NCBI RefSeq assembly: GCF_009768885.1
Contig: NZ_WSQA01000010.1
Coordinates: 111,068-175,067 of the forward strand
Length of the DNA: 64,000 bases
Direction of reading: 5' to 3'
Origin: Sphingobacterium humi
Lineage (GTDB): Bacteria > Bacteroidota > Bacteroidia > Sphingobacteriales > Sphingobacteriaceae
In this document: positions 25,930 to 33,685 of the stretch, piece after piece
Layout: each line of letters starts with the position of its first letter
Position numbering within the stretch: position 1 is the first letter of the stretch
The notes under the pieces: model-generated
Database searches by the model: none
Told to the model about the DNA's origin: nothing
Seen by the model: only the letters and a program-made list of their open reading frames with translations
Made by a program: the position numbers and the translations under genes

Positions 25930-26496
25930 TTATTCTTCCCATCTAATTTTCTCTTCAATGGAACTGCGCACAGGTTCACGTTCTTCCGATTGATGGTGGC
26001 CTACATAAAAGAAGCCGATACATTTTTGATTTGGTTCCAAATTGAGGAAAGGGCCGATATGGTTTATTAATCCTGGAGAAGCCCAATAGCCACCTAAACC
26101 AATAGAATGCGCGGCTAACCACATATTTTCTACAGCGCAGGCTGTGGCGCATAGCTCTTCCCATTCCGGAACATCACCTGTATAGTTTACCACGATAGCA
26201 ATGGCTGCGTTAGACATGGTTGCTTTTTTGGCCATGTTCTGTTCAGTTTGCTCAGTGTATTTTTCTGCAGGTGTCACAGATTTATAGATTCTTGCCAGCT
26301 CATCACCTAAGCGTAATAAACCTTCCTGGCGGAAGATTACAAAACGCCAGGGTTGTGTGCGTTTGTGTGTTGGTGCGGCATTGGCGGCTTCTAAAATCGT
26401 TAATAAATCTTCCCGGCTCACTTCTTCCTGGGTAAAAGATGCCTGGAATACCGATCTGCGGGTTTGAATAGCTTTTAATATTTCGTTCTGTTGCAT
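25930..26496 (-). CDS. Nitroreductase family protein (small, YdjA-like)
   Basis: An FMN-dependent oxidoreductase of 188 residues. The start MQQNEILKAIQTRRSVFQ carries the basic FMN phosphate contact (RRS). AANAAPTHKRTQPWRFVIF (about 34-52) and SIGLGGYWASPG near residue 135 are typical of the compact nitroreductases. The size suggests the YdjA-like subgroup with unknown physiological substrate. It lies 54 bp upstream of pepT on the same strand, but pepT has its own promoter elsewhere, so this gene is the downstream member if they are co-transcribed. Confidence 0.85.
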   Translation of the reverse strand: MQQNEILKAIQTRRSVFQASFTQEEVSREDLLTILEAANAAPTHKRTQPWRFVIFRQEGLLRLGDELARIYKSVTPAEKYTEQTEQNMAKKATMSNAAIAIVVNYTGDVPEWEELCATACAVENMWLAAHSIGLGGYWASPGLINHIGPFLNLEPNQKCIGFFYVGHHQSEEREPVRSSIEEKIRWEE

Positions 26497-26550
26497 TTGT
26501 TTATCTTTTTCTGGTTTTAAACATCGTGTTTTGTAGCAGGGCGAGCAAGC

Positions 26551-27804
26551 TTAAGCTACTTCTTCCCAAAGGGCGGCGATATGAAGAATAGTCAATACCG
26601 CTTTCTGCATATCTTGTACGGATACCCATTCTTGTTTTCCGTGGAAGGCATGCCCCCCTGCGAAAATATTAGGACATGGTAATCCCATAAAGGATAATCT
26701 GGAACCGTCGGTACCTCCACGAATACTGCGTTTAATGGCTTTCATACCGGCACGCTCAATCCCCATCATGGCAATATCAACCACACGTGGGTGCTGATCT
26801 AATACTTCTTTCATGTTGCGGTATTGTTCGCTTACTTTAAAGCTGTATTTCGCACCAGCGTAATTGGCGATCACCTTTTTAACAATCGCTTCCAATTCAG
26901 CCTCATGACTGGCTAATTTTTGGCTATCGTGATCGCGGATAATAAAGTTTACCTGCGCCTCTTCTACACTACCCGATATACTTGTGGGGTGCACAAAGCC
27001 TTCTTTTCCTGATGTTGTTTCCGGGGAAAGGCGATTTTTCGGTAGGTTTTCGATAATATCAGCGGCAATTTTTAAGGCATTGATCATTTTTCCTTTGGCA
27101 TAGCCCGGATGGATGGAAATACCATCAATTTTAAGCTGAACGCCATCGGCAGAGAATGTTTCGTCTTCTAAGGTTCCTGCTTTTTCGCCATCCATGGTAT
27201 AGCCATAATCAGCGCCAAGTTTTTTCAAATCTACATGATCTACACCGCGTCCAATTTCTTCATCTGGTGTGAATAGGATTTTAATATCGCCATGTTTAAT
27301 TTCGGGATGCTTCATCAATAAGCGTGCAGCGTCCATAATTTCCGCAACACCAGCCTTATCGTCAGCACCTAAGAGGGTTTTGCCGCTTGCCGTAACGATG
27401 TCATTGCCAATTTGTTCCTTCAAGTCCGGGTGCTCCGCGAAACGGATAACCACTTCTTGGTCATCTGGTAAAACCAAGTCTTGCCCTTGGTAATTTTTAT
27501 GGATAAGGGGTTTTACATCGGTTCCTGAGGAATCTGGAGAGGTATCAACGTGTGAGCAAAAGCAGATAACAGGTACTTTCTTTGTGCTATTGGATGGGAT
27601 TGTGGCATATACATAGCCTTTCTCATCTAAATGGGCATCGCTAATCCCTAAAGCTAAAAGTTCTTCCACAAGCACACGGCTCAGGTTTTTTTGCTTTTCC
27701 GTAGAAGGGACAGTAGGCGAATTGACATCGGATTGCGTGTCGATCTGTACGTATTTGGTGAAATTTTCAGCGACCTGAAAATCTTTGATTTCATTAATTT
27801 CCAT
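26551..27804 (-). CDS. pepT: Peptidase T (tripeptide aminopeptidase)
   Basis: An M20 family zinc aminopeptidase of 417 residues that removes the N-terminal residue of tripeptides in the cytoplasm. Metal-site segments are CFCSHVDTSPDSSG (His and Asp), LGADDKAGVAEIM (bridging Asp), FTPDEEIGRGVDHVD (catalytic Glu pair) and FAGGHAFHGKQEW near the C-terminus. RGGTDGSRLSFMGLP is another PepT marker. Length equals the family norm. A TAGCTTTG element stops five bases before the ATG, so the mRNA is probably leaderless. Confidence 0.94.
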   Translation of the reverse strand: MEINEIKDFQVAENFTKYVQIDTQSDVNSPTVPSTEKQKNLSRVLVEELLALGISDAHLDEKGYVYATIPSNSTKKVPVICFCSHVDTSPDSSGTDVKPLIHKNYQGQDLVLPDDQEVVIRFAEHPDLKEQIGNDIVTASGKTLLGADDKAGVAEIMDAARLLMKHPEIKHGDIKILFTPDEEIGRGVDHVDLKKLGADYGYTMDGEKAGTLEDETFSADGVQLKIDGISIHPGYAKGKMINALKIAADIIENLPKNRLSPETTSGKEGFVHPTSISGSVEEAQVNFIIRDHDSQKLASHEAELEAIVKKVIANYAGAKYSFKVSEQYRNMKEVLDQHPRVVDIAMMGIERAGMKAIKRSIRGGTDGSRLSFMGLPCPNIFAGGHAFHGKQEWVSVQDMQKAVLTILHIAALWEEVA

Positions 27805-27809
27805 AAGGG

Positions 27810-27817
27810 CAAAGCTA
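27810..27817 (-). promoter_or_regulatory. pepT -7 promoter element (TAGCTTTG)
   Basis: Minus strand TAGCTTTG fits TAnnTTTG and ends five bases before the pepT ATG at 27804, placing the transcription start about at the start codon. Confidence 0.5.
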
Positions 27818-27891
27818 CAAATTTCCGCGGCGAATGCAGTTGTTTAGGAGCTTCAAAATCATTTTGTGACGTGATTGTTTCCTGTTGTTGG

Positions 27892-28668
27892 TTATTTTTG
27901 TTGGTCGGCCCAACCAAATACTTTATTTAAAATATTTGAATCGCGGGAGCCACCTAAGTTTTTACGAATTTTTAATTCTTGATCGGCTACTTTCACAAAT
28001 AAGCCACTGATGGCTCTTTGGGTAACATAGGCCGTTAAATCGGTTTCAATCTTATTAGCTAACGGGAGTTTATTATAAGCCGTTGTCAATTGATTCCAAT
28101 AGGTATTTACATTGTTTTTACCCATGGCCGATTGGATAATCGGGCTAAATCGCGTTGCTAATTCTGCTGAAGTGCTGCGTTTGAAAAATTGGGTCGCCGC
28201 ATCCTGTTGTCCACTCAATAAGATATTGAAGGCATCATTAACCGTCATGCGGGATAGGGAACCTATGAACACAGAAGAGGCTTCCTTTACAGCAGATTCC
28301 GCCGCCCGGTTCATACTCATTATAAAATTATCGCATAAGCTGCCCAAGCCCACAGAACGTAAGGCCGATTCTACTTTACGCGCCTCCTCTGGCATTAAAA
28401 TCTTCACGGCAGCATCGCCTAAGAAACCATCTTTTAAAGATAATACCCGAATACTTTCATTCAATCCATTGCTTAAGGCTTGTTTTACACCAAGGTTTGC
28501 TTCCGCTTGGGTAATAGTACCGGTGCTTCCCGCAGGTTTCCCTGTCGTTCCGGTTCCAGTTGTACCCGTACCTTGTGGTGGCAAAGTGAAACCACCGCTA
28601 TTTAAGCTATCGCAACTCATTAATAAAAGAGCCGCAGAGGCCATGCATATGTTGATTTTCGTTCTCAT
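27892..28668 (-). CDS. DUF4197 domain lipoprotein
   Basis: A protein of 258 residues with a lipoprotein signal ending LLMSC (Cys near 19), a glycine/threonine-rich linker (GTGTTGTGTTGKPAGSTG, about residues 33-50), and a helical DUF4197 domain: VKQALSNGLNESIRVLSLKD near the start, FNILLSGQQDAATQFFKR in the middle, and VTQRAISGLFVKVADQE close to the C-terminus. The family is conserved in Gram-negative envelopes without known function. It lies 59 bp after the EEP gene on the same strand, so it may be the last member of that operon, though its role does not obviously fit. Confidence 0.85.
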   Translation of the reverse strand: MRTKINICMASAALLLMSCDSLNSGGFTLPPQGTGTTGTGTTGKPAGSTGTITQAEANLGVKQALSNGLNESIRVLSLKDGFLGDAAVKILMPEEARKVESALRSVGLGSLCDNFIMSMNRAAESAVKEASSVFIGSLSRMTVNDAFNILLSGQQDAATQFFKRSTSAELATRFSPIIQSAMGKNNVNTYWNQLTTAYNKLPLANKIETDLTAYVTQRAISGLFVKVADQELKIRKNLGGSRDSNILNKVFGWADQQK

Positions 28669-28727
28669 AGTTTTTTTTCCAAAAGTACGGCTTCTTCTTG
28701 AAGGTACCTCGAAAAAGGGGGATAATC

Positions 28728-29564
28728 TTACTTCCAGTTTAATTCCGCCATAACCGGGAAGTGGTCCGACGTATATTTCCCCATGTAGGTATCCGTCAGC
28801 ACACCGTATTTACGGACAGTAAAAGGCTTAGAAACAAAGATATGATCGATACGGCCTTTAGGCTTGATGTCTTTTCCCCAAGCATTAAAAGTAGAGTTTG
28901 GCTCGTACTTTATTTTTGCCAGGTTGTACACATCTTTTACTATTTCACTGTTTGCTAGGGTAAAATAGGCAGGGTTATGTTCATCCACATTGAAGTCGCC
29001 CGTAATAATAAGGGGCAATCCTTTGGCCATTTCACGTGCTTTGGCCATCATTAATTTCGCACTTTCTACCCGTGCTTGTACGCCGACATGGTCAAAATGC
29101 GTATTCATCATAATGAACTTCTTACCGTTACGTTTGTCTTGGAAAATACCCCAGGTACAAATGCGTGGTAAAGCGGCATCCCATCCTTTATTTGGTTTTT
29201 CCGTGTCGGTGCCTGACAGCCAGAAAGTACCCTGCTTGAGCAACTTGAAACGGTCGATACGGTATAATATTGCGGAATATTCACCTTTCTCGGCGCCGTC
29301 ATCGCGACCCACACCAATATGTGCATACTCGGGCAGATCCGTTGCTAGGTCGTCCAATTGTTCTTTGAAGGCTTCCTGTACACCAAAGATGTCAAATTCA
29401 TGGAAACGGATTTGATCGCTTACCGCGTGCTTGCGAAGATCCCACATGTTTTCACCGTCCACTTTCGCACGCAGACGAATATTAAAGCTGGCTACATTGA
29501 AATGTTGCCCAAGGGCTATGCCTGTAAATAACAGGCATAGAAAGGCACTAAAGAATTTTTTCAT
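28728..29564 (-). CDS. Secreted endonuclease/exonuclease/phosphatase (EEP) family protein
   Basis: A protein of 278 residues with a signal peptide ending IALGQ (about residue 20). EEP motifs in order: VASFNIRLR, FGVQEAFKEQ (metal-binding Glu), NTHFDHVG (catalytic His), ITGDFNVDEHNP (Asp/Asn), GRIDHIFVS and TSDHFPVMAEL (final His). The family cleaves phosphodiesters or phosphomonoesters of nucleic acids, phosphoinositides or sphingomyelin. Export and the neighbouring glycerophosphodiesterase and phosphodiester glycosidase suggest a lipid-head or glycan phosphate substrate rather than DNA. The gap to the upstream gene is one base, so they are in one operon. Confidence 0.9.
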   Translation of the reverse strand: MKKFFSAFLCLLFTGIALGQHFNVASFNIRLRAKVDGENMWDLRKHAVSDQIRFHEFDIFGVQEAFKEQLDDLATDLPEYAHIGVGRDDGAEKGEYSAILYRIDRFKLLKQGTFWLSGTDTEKPNKGWDAALPRICTWGIFQDKRNGKKFIMMNTHFDHVGVQARVESAKLMMAKAREMAKGLPLIITGDFNVDEHNPAYFTLANSEIVKDVYNLAKIKYEPNSTFNAWGKDIKPKGRIDHIFVSKPFTVRKYGVLTDTYMGKYTSDHFPVMAELNWK

Positions 29565-29565
29565 C

Positions 29566-30327
29566 CTATTTATTAAGGGTTTCTTTTAATAGTTCAGGTT
29601 CATCGGTGGTAATAAAGTCTACCTTTTCTTGAATAAAGGAGTTCATGTCTTCCACTTTATTTACGGTCCAAACGTTCGTTTTTAGTTTGAGGGCTTTGGC
29701 TTCTTTTATCCAGGTAGGGTTCTTTTTGAACACATTTAGGTGGTAGTCTAAACCAGTCAATTTGGCTTCTTTCAGTTGTGCCGGGGTTTTATCGCCATTC
29801 AGGTAATGGATTTTTACCTTTCTGTCTAATTCACGAAACTTTAAACACGCATCATAATCAAAGGCAATAAACTCTACTTTTTTCTGGGCCTTAAGTTTTT
29901 TTACTAAAGCCAACGACAGTTCTACTGCTTTTAAGGTGCGTTCTTTGCTTACTCGGCTTGTTTTTAATTCGTAGATCAGTTTTGTTTTACGTTGTTTAAT
30001 ACCTTCTTTCAGGTATTCTTCAGCCGTAGGAATACGCTCTCCATTCGGGTGAGTTTTGGCTAGCAGTTCTTGGTAGGTGAGTTCTTCTACTTCCAAACCA
30101 TAGAAATCATGATCGTGGTTAACCACCAATACGTCATCTTTGGTTAAATGCACATCGAATTCAGAGCCCCATGTTTTCTGATCGATGGCCGCTTTTAAGG
30201 AGGCAATAGAATTTTGTGGGGTATGCGTATTTTTCCAGGCACCGCGATGGGCAATAATTGCCGATTGGGCAAATAATCCTACATGGAATAACATAGTCAT
30301 GGCAACTAGCAAAATAGTTTTTTTCAT
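29566..30327 (-). CDS. Periplasmic glycerophosphodiester phosphodiesterase
   Basis: A GDPD-family enzyme of 253 residues with a signal peptide ending GLFAQ (about 21). Catalytic features: IIAHRGAWKN (HRG), SEFDVHLTKDDVLVVNHDHD (metal-binding ExD and second catalytic His), IYELKTSR (third acidic ligand) and TTDEPELL at the end. The usual PENT segment after HRG reads PQNS here, with Gln for Glu. It hydrolyses glycerophosphodiesters, releasing glycerol phosphate. It sits between the EEP gene (1 bp) and the phosphodiester glycosidase (12 bp), within the SusCD locus operon. Confidence 0.9.
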   Translation of the reverse strand: MKKTILLVAMTMLFHVGLFAQSAIIAHRGAWKNTHTPQNSIASLKAAIDQKTWGSEFDVHLTKDDVLVVNHDHDFYGLEVEELTYQELLAKTHPNGERIPTAEEYLKEGIKQRKTKLIYELKTSRVSKERTLKAVELSLALVKKLKAQKKVEFIAFDYDACLKFRELDRKVKIHYLNGDKTPAQLKEAKLTGLDYHLNVFKKNPTWIKEAKALKLKTNVWTVNKVEDMNSFIQEKVDFITTDEPELLKETLNK

Positions 30328-30339
30328 GGTATTTTAAGC

Positions 30340-31185
30340 TTATTTTTTTAGATAAATAATATTGGCCACATCGCGTTGGCCTTCATGGTCGAAAAGTTTG
30401 TTGTCGCAAGGGTAATTGATGACACCATTGGGCGTTGCATCCTTGGCATATAAGGTAGAGCTGCCACCACCATCTAAGTTCATGGCGCTGTTGGTTCCGA
30501 GCCATTTCATCAGGGAGGCAAGCTCGTTTAAATTCATACCATGGGCTTTGCTGTTTCGACCATCTACGACCAAAAAGATGAGTTTTTTCTTACTAAGGCC
30601 GACGGCACTGCGGGGGTGACGGTTATTATTAAATGGATTTTTAGAAAGGCTGGCACGTTCTGCATGCTGCACTAAGAGTGGACCAGAAAGTAAAATGGAA
30701 CTGGCCGTCCCTTCTTCGGTGTTGGCCGGATTGGCCGCTTCAATGCGGATATCTTTTTTGCTAATGCTGAATACGGCATTAGCACGGTCAGAGGGTTTGC
30801 GCGTAGGGTTGATAACCTGGTTGTCAACCTTGATAAAGTCAACGGCTCCACCATTTTTAGTGTCAAAAAAACCACCATTGACAGCCACCAAGGCGTTGTT
30901 TTCCAAGGCAAATGTGGACGTAGTTTTTAATTGCTTGGCATCTGCGGCTAAACGGATGTTTTTGCGATGCTTTTTAAGGTCTATTTCAATGAAATTGATC
31001 TCTTGTTCGCTGGCAAAAAGGTTGCTAAAGTGTGCTTGTTTCCAAACCACGCCCTTGGCTATGGTTTTCTGGGTCCAGTTGGCTTGAACAATCTGTAAGG
31101 AATCGCTGGCTTGTGCAGCAGCCTTGTTCGCACTTAAAAAAACAAGGATAAAAGAGGTAAATAGGTATAGGTAACTTCGATTCAT
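30340..31185 (-). CDS. Phosphodiester glycosidase family protein (NAGPA domain), exported
   Basis: A protein of 281 residues with a signal peptide ending KAAAQ (about 25). The NAGPA-type domain has FINFIEIDL-like opening strands, VAVNGGFFDTKNGG (about 97-110), FLVVDGRNSKAHGMNLNEL and the catalytic-region MNLDGGGSSTLY. The eukaryotic relative is the uncovering enzyme that removes GlcNAc from a phosphodiester-linked mannose. Bacterial members probably cleave sugar-phosphodiester bonds of cell-wall or phage glycans. Its position among exported phosphodiesterases behind SusC/SusD supports a nutrient-scavenging role, which is inference. Confidence 0.88.
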   Translation of the reverse strand: MNRSYLYLFTSFILVFLSANKAAAQASDSLQIVQANWTQKTIAKGVVWKQAHFSNLFASEQEINFIEIDLKKHRKNIRLAADAKQLKTTSTFALENNALVAVNGGFFDTKNGGAVDFIKVDNQVINPTRKPSDRANAVFSISKKDIRIEAANPANTEEGTASSILLSGPLLVQHAERASLSKNPFNNNRHPRSAVGLSKKKLIFLVVDGRNSKAHGMNLNELASLMKWLGTNSAMNLDGGGSSTLYAKDATPNGVINYPCDNKLFDHEGQRDVANIIYLKK

Positions 31186-31292
31186 GTGTTAAATCATTTC
31201 ATCGAAGTTACCTATTTTATATTAAGATATTATTAAAATTAGTGGCGTGGTTCTTATTCGTTATAAAATTGTTGCAAAGGATAAACGCTTGC

Positions 31293-32222
31293 TTAAGGGT
31301 TTGTGGCGATACGCGAGCGGAAACGATTTCCACTGGCTTGCACATCCCATTTATACCGATCTTGATAGTATTTTAAAAAGAGCTCATACTTCTGCTGTTT
31401 CATTTTGTTGCCGCGGATATAGTTTTTTTGAATATTCTCGGCAGACTCCAAGAGTATTAATTTCAGAAAGGCCGCATACTCGGCTTTAAAGGAAACCGAG
31501 GAATAGGGGTCGAGGTAACCACCTTGGTCGGCAAGCTTTTGCCAATCCTGATTTCTTTTATTGAGGTCGTAATCGATAAAATACTGATCCCTGATTTTAT
31601 TGAATGCCGTCCCAGCATCGTATGGTTTGCCGATTTGTTCAAACCCCGGGATTTCCTCGGGCAGCCTTTGCCCAATAATATCGGCCAGTTGTCGCCATAC
31701 TTCGCGCGTTAATACCGTATCGCGGTAATAATGGTTGGTTTCATCAATCTGCGGCAGGGCATTGTAAGTTGCATTTGGCCAAACAAAGGCCAGTCGGGTT
31801 CGGCTAATAATATTGAACTGATAGCCCCAGAGGGGATGTCCATAAGATTTCACAAAGAAAATCTCATTGGGCATTAATTCTTGGATGAAAGCAGGGGATA
31901 AGTTGGCTAACAAGGAGTCCATGTAATTATAGGCGCTGCTTCGCTTATCATCATCCACTTTTGCGGGAGGAAAACGCGAATTATTGACGTCCTGCCCCAA
32001 GTAAGAATTGTACACTTCCCGAGAATCTTTAAAATCCATGCGAATCCAGATATGGTATTTTTCGAAGAGGTATTTTTCTCGAGGGTGGGCGTCTGCCGCC
32101 GGTTCAAATAATTCTTGGAACTTGAGGTCTTCCGTAGGACTTATATGTTCGGTTTTGCTGCAGCTCATCATGCCGAGCAAGAGGAGGGCAAATAGCCCAT
32201 AAAGGTATAGATAGGTTTTCAT
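31293..32222 (-). CDS. SusD-associated lipoprotein resembling a zinc metallohydrolase, active-site motif missing
   Basis: A lipoprotein of 309 residues with lipobox MMSC (Cys near 21). It follows SusD by one base. The overall pattern, including DFAE-region-like KAEYAAFLKLIL and a C-terminal helix with KYELFLKYYQDRYKWDV, resembles the TonB-associated zinc metallohydrolase lipoproteins that normally carry HExxH. At the expected place the sequence reads LTREVWRQLADIIGQRL, with no HExxH. If the assignment is right, the protein is a non-catalytic, perhaps substrate-binding, member. The assignment is by my reading only; it may simply be an uncharacterised SusE-like lipoprotein. Confidence 0.55.
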   Translation of the reverse strand: MKTYLYLYGLFALLLLGMMSCSKTEHISPTEDLKFQELFEPAADAHPREKYLFEKYHIWIRMDFKDSREVYNSYLGQDVNNSRFPPAKVDDDKRSSAYNYMDSLLANLSPAFIQELMPNEIFFVKSYGHPLWGYQFNIISRTRLAFVWPNATYNALPQIDETNHYYRDTVLTREVWRQLADIIGQRLPEEIPGFEQIGKPYDAGTAFNKIRDQYFIDYDLNKRNQDWQKLADQGGYLDPYSSVSFKAEYAAFLKLILLESAENIQKNYIRGNKMKQQKYELFLKYYQDRYKWDVQASGNRFRSRIATNP

Positions 32223-32223
32223 G

Positions 32224-33681
32224 TTATCTTGGGTTTAAAGGCATATCAGGACTGTTTTCAGATTCCGATAAGGGTATTTGCATCAAATAACGCGGGTCGT
32301 TTTCTGCTAAGGTATAAACACGCGCATCTTTATAGGTGTGTTCAATTTTAGGTTTTCCCAGTCGCCGCAGATCCATAAAGCGGAGGCCTCCATCAAAGGC
32401 CAGCTCCAGTCTGCGCTCTTCCAATACGCGGTTCAGGGCTTGATCGGCATTGAAATCTTCTGCCTTTAATTGCACCAGGTGATCTTTGCGCATCCGACTG
32501 GTTAAAATTTGATTTAGGGTTTGGATTGCCGGAGCTACCTGTCCTAAGCGAGCTTGTGATTCTGCATAAATCAGGTAGGCCTCCGAGGCTTTAAACCCTA
32601 CATAATAACAGAGTAAATCTTGCCGGGCATACATTTTATACACAGTTTTCCCCGTTTTAATGGCAATGGTTTGGTTCTCTTCAAAAGGGTCATAAATAAA
32701 TTGTCGGTAATCGGTTAGTTCGCCGTATCGTTTGCTCAGGTTCAACAATTCTTCCACAGGCTTCATGACAGCGGTTTCATAAGCAAACATATTTCCATTG
32801 GCTCGGCCTCCGGTAAAGAACAGAATCTCCCGGTTCATCTGGGAATCTACGAATCCGTAATTATAGGCTAAGGTACTTTTAATCCCTTCGTTCCTGGTCA
32901 TCCGTGCTTCCAGTTCGGAGAGATCGGCCAAGGGGTAGTTCCCCATGACTTGTAAGGCATACGTGCTCGCAGACTCGTAACGGCCCATCATGAGGTCTAC
33001 CCTGGCTCGAAACAACAGTAGTGTATTGCTGGAAAATCGATAACGGTCGGTAATGCGTTTACCGCTAAGTAAAACAGTGGCTTGTTCGATATCTTGAATA
33101 ATTTGGTTCCATACCTCTCCAATAGGGGTTCTAACGTTATTGCCGGCATTGGTATTGATGTCGGTTGCCGTTAAAGGCATCGGTACACCGGGGAGCGTTA
33201 AATTTTCAGGCGTATATACGTCGGCATAGAAATTAATCAGATAGAAATAGCAAAAAGCGCGTAGGGCCAGGGCTTCCCCGCGCACCTGCTCATAGAGGTC
33301 TGTTTCGCTTGTTTCTACCTTCATTCCCTGAAGGTAATCCAACACGGTATTGGCATAATATATACTTTCATACAATTGCCCCCAATCGGGGTCTTTTTGA
33401 AAGCCAGGAGCGGTGAGCATACTGGAGAAGGTGAACCAGCGCTCTTGCTCCTGACTTGGTTGCCCATCGGCATTGAAGTTGATATAGACATTGTCGGTAA
33501 GCATTTCCGTTTTAATAAAGAAGTTATTGCGTGGATAACCACCCAAGAGTACGGCTTCAAAATCTTCCAACGATTTTGGAATCATGCTATGAATGGGCTT
33601 TATGTCCAGGATATGCTTGCAGCCTGATAAAAGCAGGATGCTTAAGAGGATAAAAGTTTTTATAGAGGTTTTCATAACCAT
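32224..33681 (-). CDS. SusD/RagB family nutrient-binding lipoprotein
   Basis: An outer-membrane surface lipoprotein of 485 residues (ATG at 33681, or 33675 with MKTS). The signal ends in LLLSGC. SusD hallmarks: an N-terminal LDIKPIHSMIPKSLEDFEAV segment, YYANTVLDYL and RGEALALRAFCYFYLINFYA (tetratricopeptide-like helices), and a C-terminal VLEERRLELAFDGGLRFMDL then LMQIPLSE. It captures substrate and hands it to the SusC channel encoded 4 bp upstream. No starch-binding specificity can be read from the sequence. Confidence 0.93.
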   Translation of the reverse strand: MVMKTSIKTFILLSILLLSGCKHILDIKPIHSMIPKSLEDFEAVLLGGYPRNNFFIKTEMLTDNVYINFNADGQPSQEQERWFTFSSMLTAPGFQKDPDWGQLYESIYYANTVLDYLQGMKVETSETDLYEQVRGEALALRAFCYFYLINFYADVYTPENLTLPGVPMPLTATDINTNAGNNVRTPIGEVWNQIIQDIEQATVLLSGKRITDRYRFSSNTLLLFRARVDLMMGRYESASTYALQVMGNYPLADLSELEARMTRNEGIKSTLAYNYGFVDSQMNREILFFTGGRANGNMFAYETAVMKPVEELLNLSKRYGELTDYRQFIYDPFEENQTIAIKTGKTVYKMYARQDLLCYYVGFKASEAYLIYAESQARLGQVAPAIQTLNQILTSRMRKDHLVQLKAEDFNADQALNRVLEERRLELAFDGGLRFMDLRRLGKPKIEHTYKDARVYTLAENDPRYLMQIPLSESENSPDMPLNPR

Positions 33682-33685
33682 TGCA

